Below are positions 62,869 through 64,000 of a stretch of 64,000 bases of DNA, in pieces (within the stretch, counting starts at the first letter, position 1; each line of letters begins with the position of its first letter). Source of the DNA: Synechococcus sp. CB0101 (GTDB lineage: Bacteria; Cyanobacteriota; Cyanobacteriia; PCC-6307; Cyanobiaceae). The notes beneath the pieces are model-generated. The model was not told the DNA's origin. It made no database searches and saw nothing but the letters and a program-made list of their open reading frames with translations. Both the position numbers and the translations under genes were made by a program. The stretch covers positions 1,953,860 to 2,017,859 of the forward strand of contig NZ_CP039373.1 in the NCBI RefSeq assembly GCF_000179235.2, in the 5' to 3' direction.

Positions 62869-63396
62869 TCAGGCTGCGGCGTTCTGGCCGTTGTCGTCCC
62901 AGCCCTGCACGTACTTGGCCCACTCGCTGTGTTGGCCACGGGCCATTTGCCGCTGGGCCTCGAACAACGGCCCACTCAGCGGCCGACGCGGGGGCTGCAG
63001 CAGCAGCATCCCTGCTTCGCGTGGGGTGCGATTGCCCTTGTGCACGTTGCAGCGCAGGCAGGCGGTGGTCACGTTGTCCCAGCTGTGGCTGCCGCCGCGG
63101 CTGCGGGGCATCACATGATCGATCGAGAGCCGTTCGCTCTCGCTGCCGCAGTACTGGCAGCGGTGGCCATCGCGTTGGAACAGATTGCGGCGGGTGAGCG
63201 GCAGGGCCCGGAACGGCACCCGCACAAATTGGCGCAGGCGGATCACCGTGGGGCGGTGCAAGCCTGGGCGCAACTGCAGATCGCTGGCGTGCTCCAGGCC
63301 TTCGGCCTTTCCCTTGAGCACCATCACCGTGGCGCGCCGCCAGCTCGTGATGTTGAGCGGCTCGTAAGAGGCGTTGAGAACCAGTACGTGGCCCAT
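62869..63396 (-). CDS. HNH endonuclease
   Basis: A 175-residue protein of the cyanobacterial HNH type. The N-terminus VLVLNASYEPLNITSWRRATVMVLKGKAE is the typical lead-in, then RDGHRCQYCG (Cys80, Cys83), LSIDHVMPRSRGG (Asp93, His94), WDNVTTACLRCNVHKGNRTP (Asn108, Cys113, Cys116, His119). The beta-beta-alpha metal site and its zinc knuckle are complete. Substrate unknown; the group is widespread and chromosomal, so a housekeeping role such as repair is as likely as defence. It is convergent with prfA. Confidence 0.9.
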   Translation of the reverse strand: MGHVLVLNASYEPLNITSWRRATVMVLKGKAEGLEHASDLQLRPGLHRPTVIRLRQFVRVPFRALPLTRRNLFQRDGHRCQYCGSESERLSIDHVMPRSRGGSHSWDNVTTACLRCNVHKGNRTPREAGMLLLQPPRRPLSGPLFEAQRQMARGQHSEWAKYVQGWDDNGQNAAA

Positions 63397-63495
63397 GGGA
63401 GTGGCCCCTGGCAGCCCTGGAATTGCCCGTCATGCTAAGGGCCCTGTTCGAAAGGTGATGCAGTCCCGCTTACGCTTTCGGCAACGCCCTGCCGG

Positions 63496-64000
63496 ATGAC
63501 AGACCCTTCCCCGGCCATCAGCCCTTCGGGTGACCCCTGGCCCCATCCACGCCAGCGGGCCTGGGTGGAGGTGTGCGAAGCGGCTGTGCAGGCCAATGCT
63601 CGCAGCCTGCGTCGTTCCCTGGCCCCCGGTTGCCAGCTGATGGCTGTGGTGAAGGCCGACGGCTACGGCCACGGTGCGGTGCCGGTGGCGCGGGCCGCCG
63701 CCGCTGGTGGCGCTAGCACTTTTGGGGTGGCCACCCTGCAGGAGGGGGTGGAACTGCGCCAGGCGGGGTTGCGTCAGCCGGTGCTGGTGCTGGGCAACCT
63801 CACCCAACCGGAGGAGTTGCGGGCCTGCCTGCACTGGCAGTTGATGCCCACCCTCAGCGGCATGCGCGAGGCGCTGCTCTGCCAGAACCTGGCGGCGGGC
63901 AGCGGCCGGCCCATGGCGGTGCAGCTCAAGCTGGATACGGGCATGGCTCGCCTCGGTGCGCCTTGGCAGGAAGGGCGCCGCATCGCGGAGGCCATCTCCG
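63496..64000 (+). CDS. alr: Alanine racemase, N-terminal part (runs off window)
   Basis: 168 codons are visible. The PLP-binding lysine is Lys53 in LMAVVKADGYGHGAVPVA, followed by FGVATLQEGVELRQAGL and QLKLDTGMARLG (the barrel's substrate-side block). The enzyme interconverts L- and D-alanine for peptidoglycan. The C-terminal domain with the catalytic Tyr is beyond the window. ATG 63496 gives a 22-residue Pro/Ser-rich leader before WVEVCEAAVQANARSLRR. Confidence 0.93.
   Translation, partial: MTDPSPAISPSGDPWPHPRQRAWVEVCEAAVQANARSLRRSLAPGCQLMAVVKADGYGHGAVPVARAAAAGGASTFGVATLQEGVELRQAGLRQPVLVLGNLTQPEELRACLHWQLMPTLSGMREALLCQNLAAGSGRPMAVQLKLDTGMARLGAPWQEGRRIAEAIS

Noticed and set aside
62869-63396. 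HNH gene as a defence or homing nuclease
   Set aside because: Full-length, host-like codon use and typical chromosomal cyanobacterial HNH N-terminus; no intron, repeat or modification gene nearby.
1-64000. CRISPR arrays, rRNA operons, insertion sequences
   Set aside because: Looked for regularly spaced repeats, rRNA signatures and transposase motifs; none seen.

Overview
The window is chromosomal DNA of a GC-rich alpha-picocyanobacterium (Synechococcus/Cyanobium type). This follows from PSI subunit PsaD, NdhN, LdpA, carotenoid desaturase CrtD, a Ycf45-type ATPase, CAAD and DUF1815 proteins, a cytochrome b6f cofactor-assembly protein, and a cyanobacterial-type gshA next to ppc. Genes are tightly packed, often with 4-bp stop/start overlaps.

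Layout. 1-4.3 kb: truncated rlpA, purM, a conserved unknown, an aldo/keto reductase, and a coupled pair of small genes. 4.3-10.9 kb: an AT-richer genomic island. 10.9-20.2 kb: tRNA-Cys, an LpxB-like glycosyltransferase, RNase D, a CCB-type assembly factor, a cell-wall amidase, hemF, and the mrp-rodA-histidine kinase operon. 20.3-27 kb: psaD, trpE-gshA-ppc and a GNAT protein. 27-34.6 kb: tRNA-Arg, recF, speD, a CPA2 antiporter, larE, a two-domain corrinoid adenosyltransferase, moeB-rhodanese, a JAMM peptidase and a CAAD protein. 34.6-45.8 kb: fructosamine kinase, crtD, tyrA, a decayed DinG-like helicase, recA, a HAD phosphatase, tRNA-Gln, ycf45, ldpA and ndhN. 46.2-62.9 kb: the long S10/spc/alpha ribosomal protein cluster, beginning here at rplC and running through secY, adk, rpoA, truA and rplM-rpsI-rpmE to prfA. 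The end holds an HNH nuclease gene and a truncated alr.

The notable system is the island. A 26-bp perfect direct repeat of the tRNA-Cys 3' end (4323-4348 and 10915-10940) brackets it. Inside are a tyrosine integrase next to the distal repeat, two tiny ribbon-helix-helix-like genes and a coiled-coil gene, a protein with HUH replication-initiator motifs, a small serine recombinase, and an OafA-type surface acyltransferase as cargo. Both ends also carry matching tandem 9-bp sites spaced 11 bp apart plus an inverted copy, as expected of integrase arm sites. This looks like a compact integrative element with its own recombination, and possibly rolling-circle, functions. It is comparable in general design to the tRNA-associated elements (tycheposons) of marine picocyanobacteria, though membership in that group is inference.

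All assignments come from reading motifs, gene order and spacing by eye; no database search was run.
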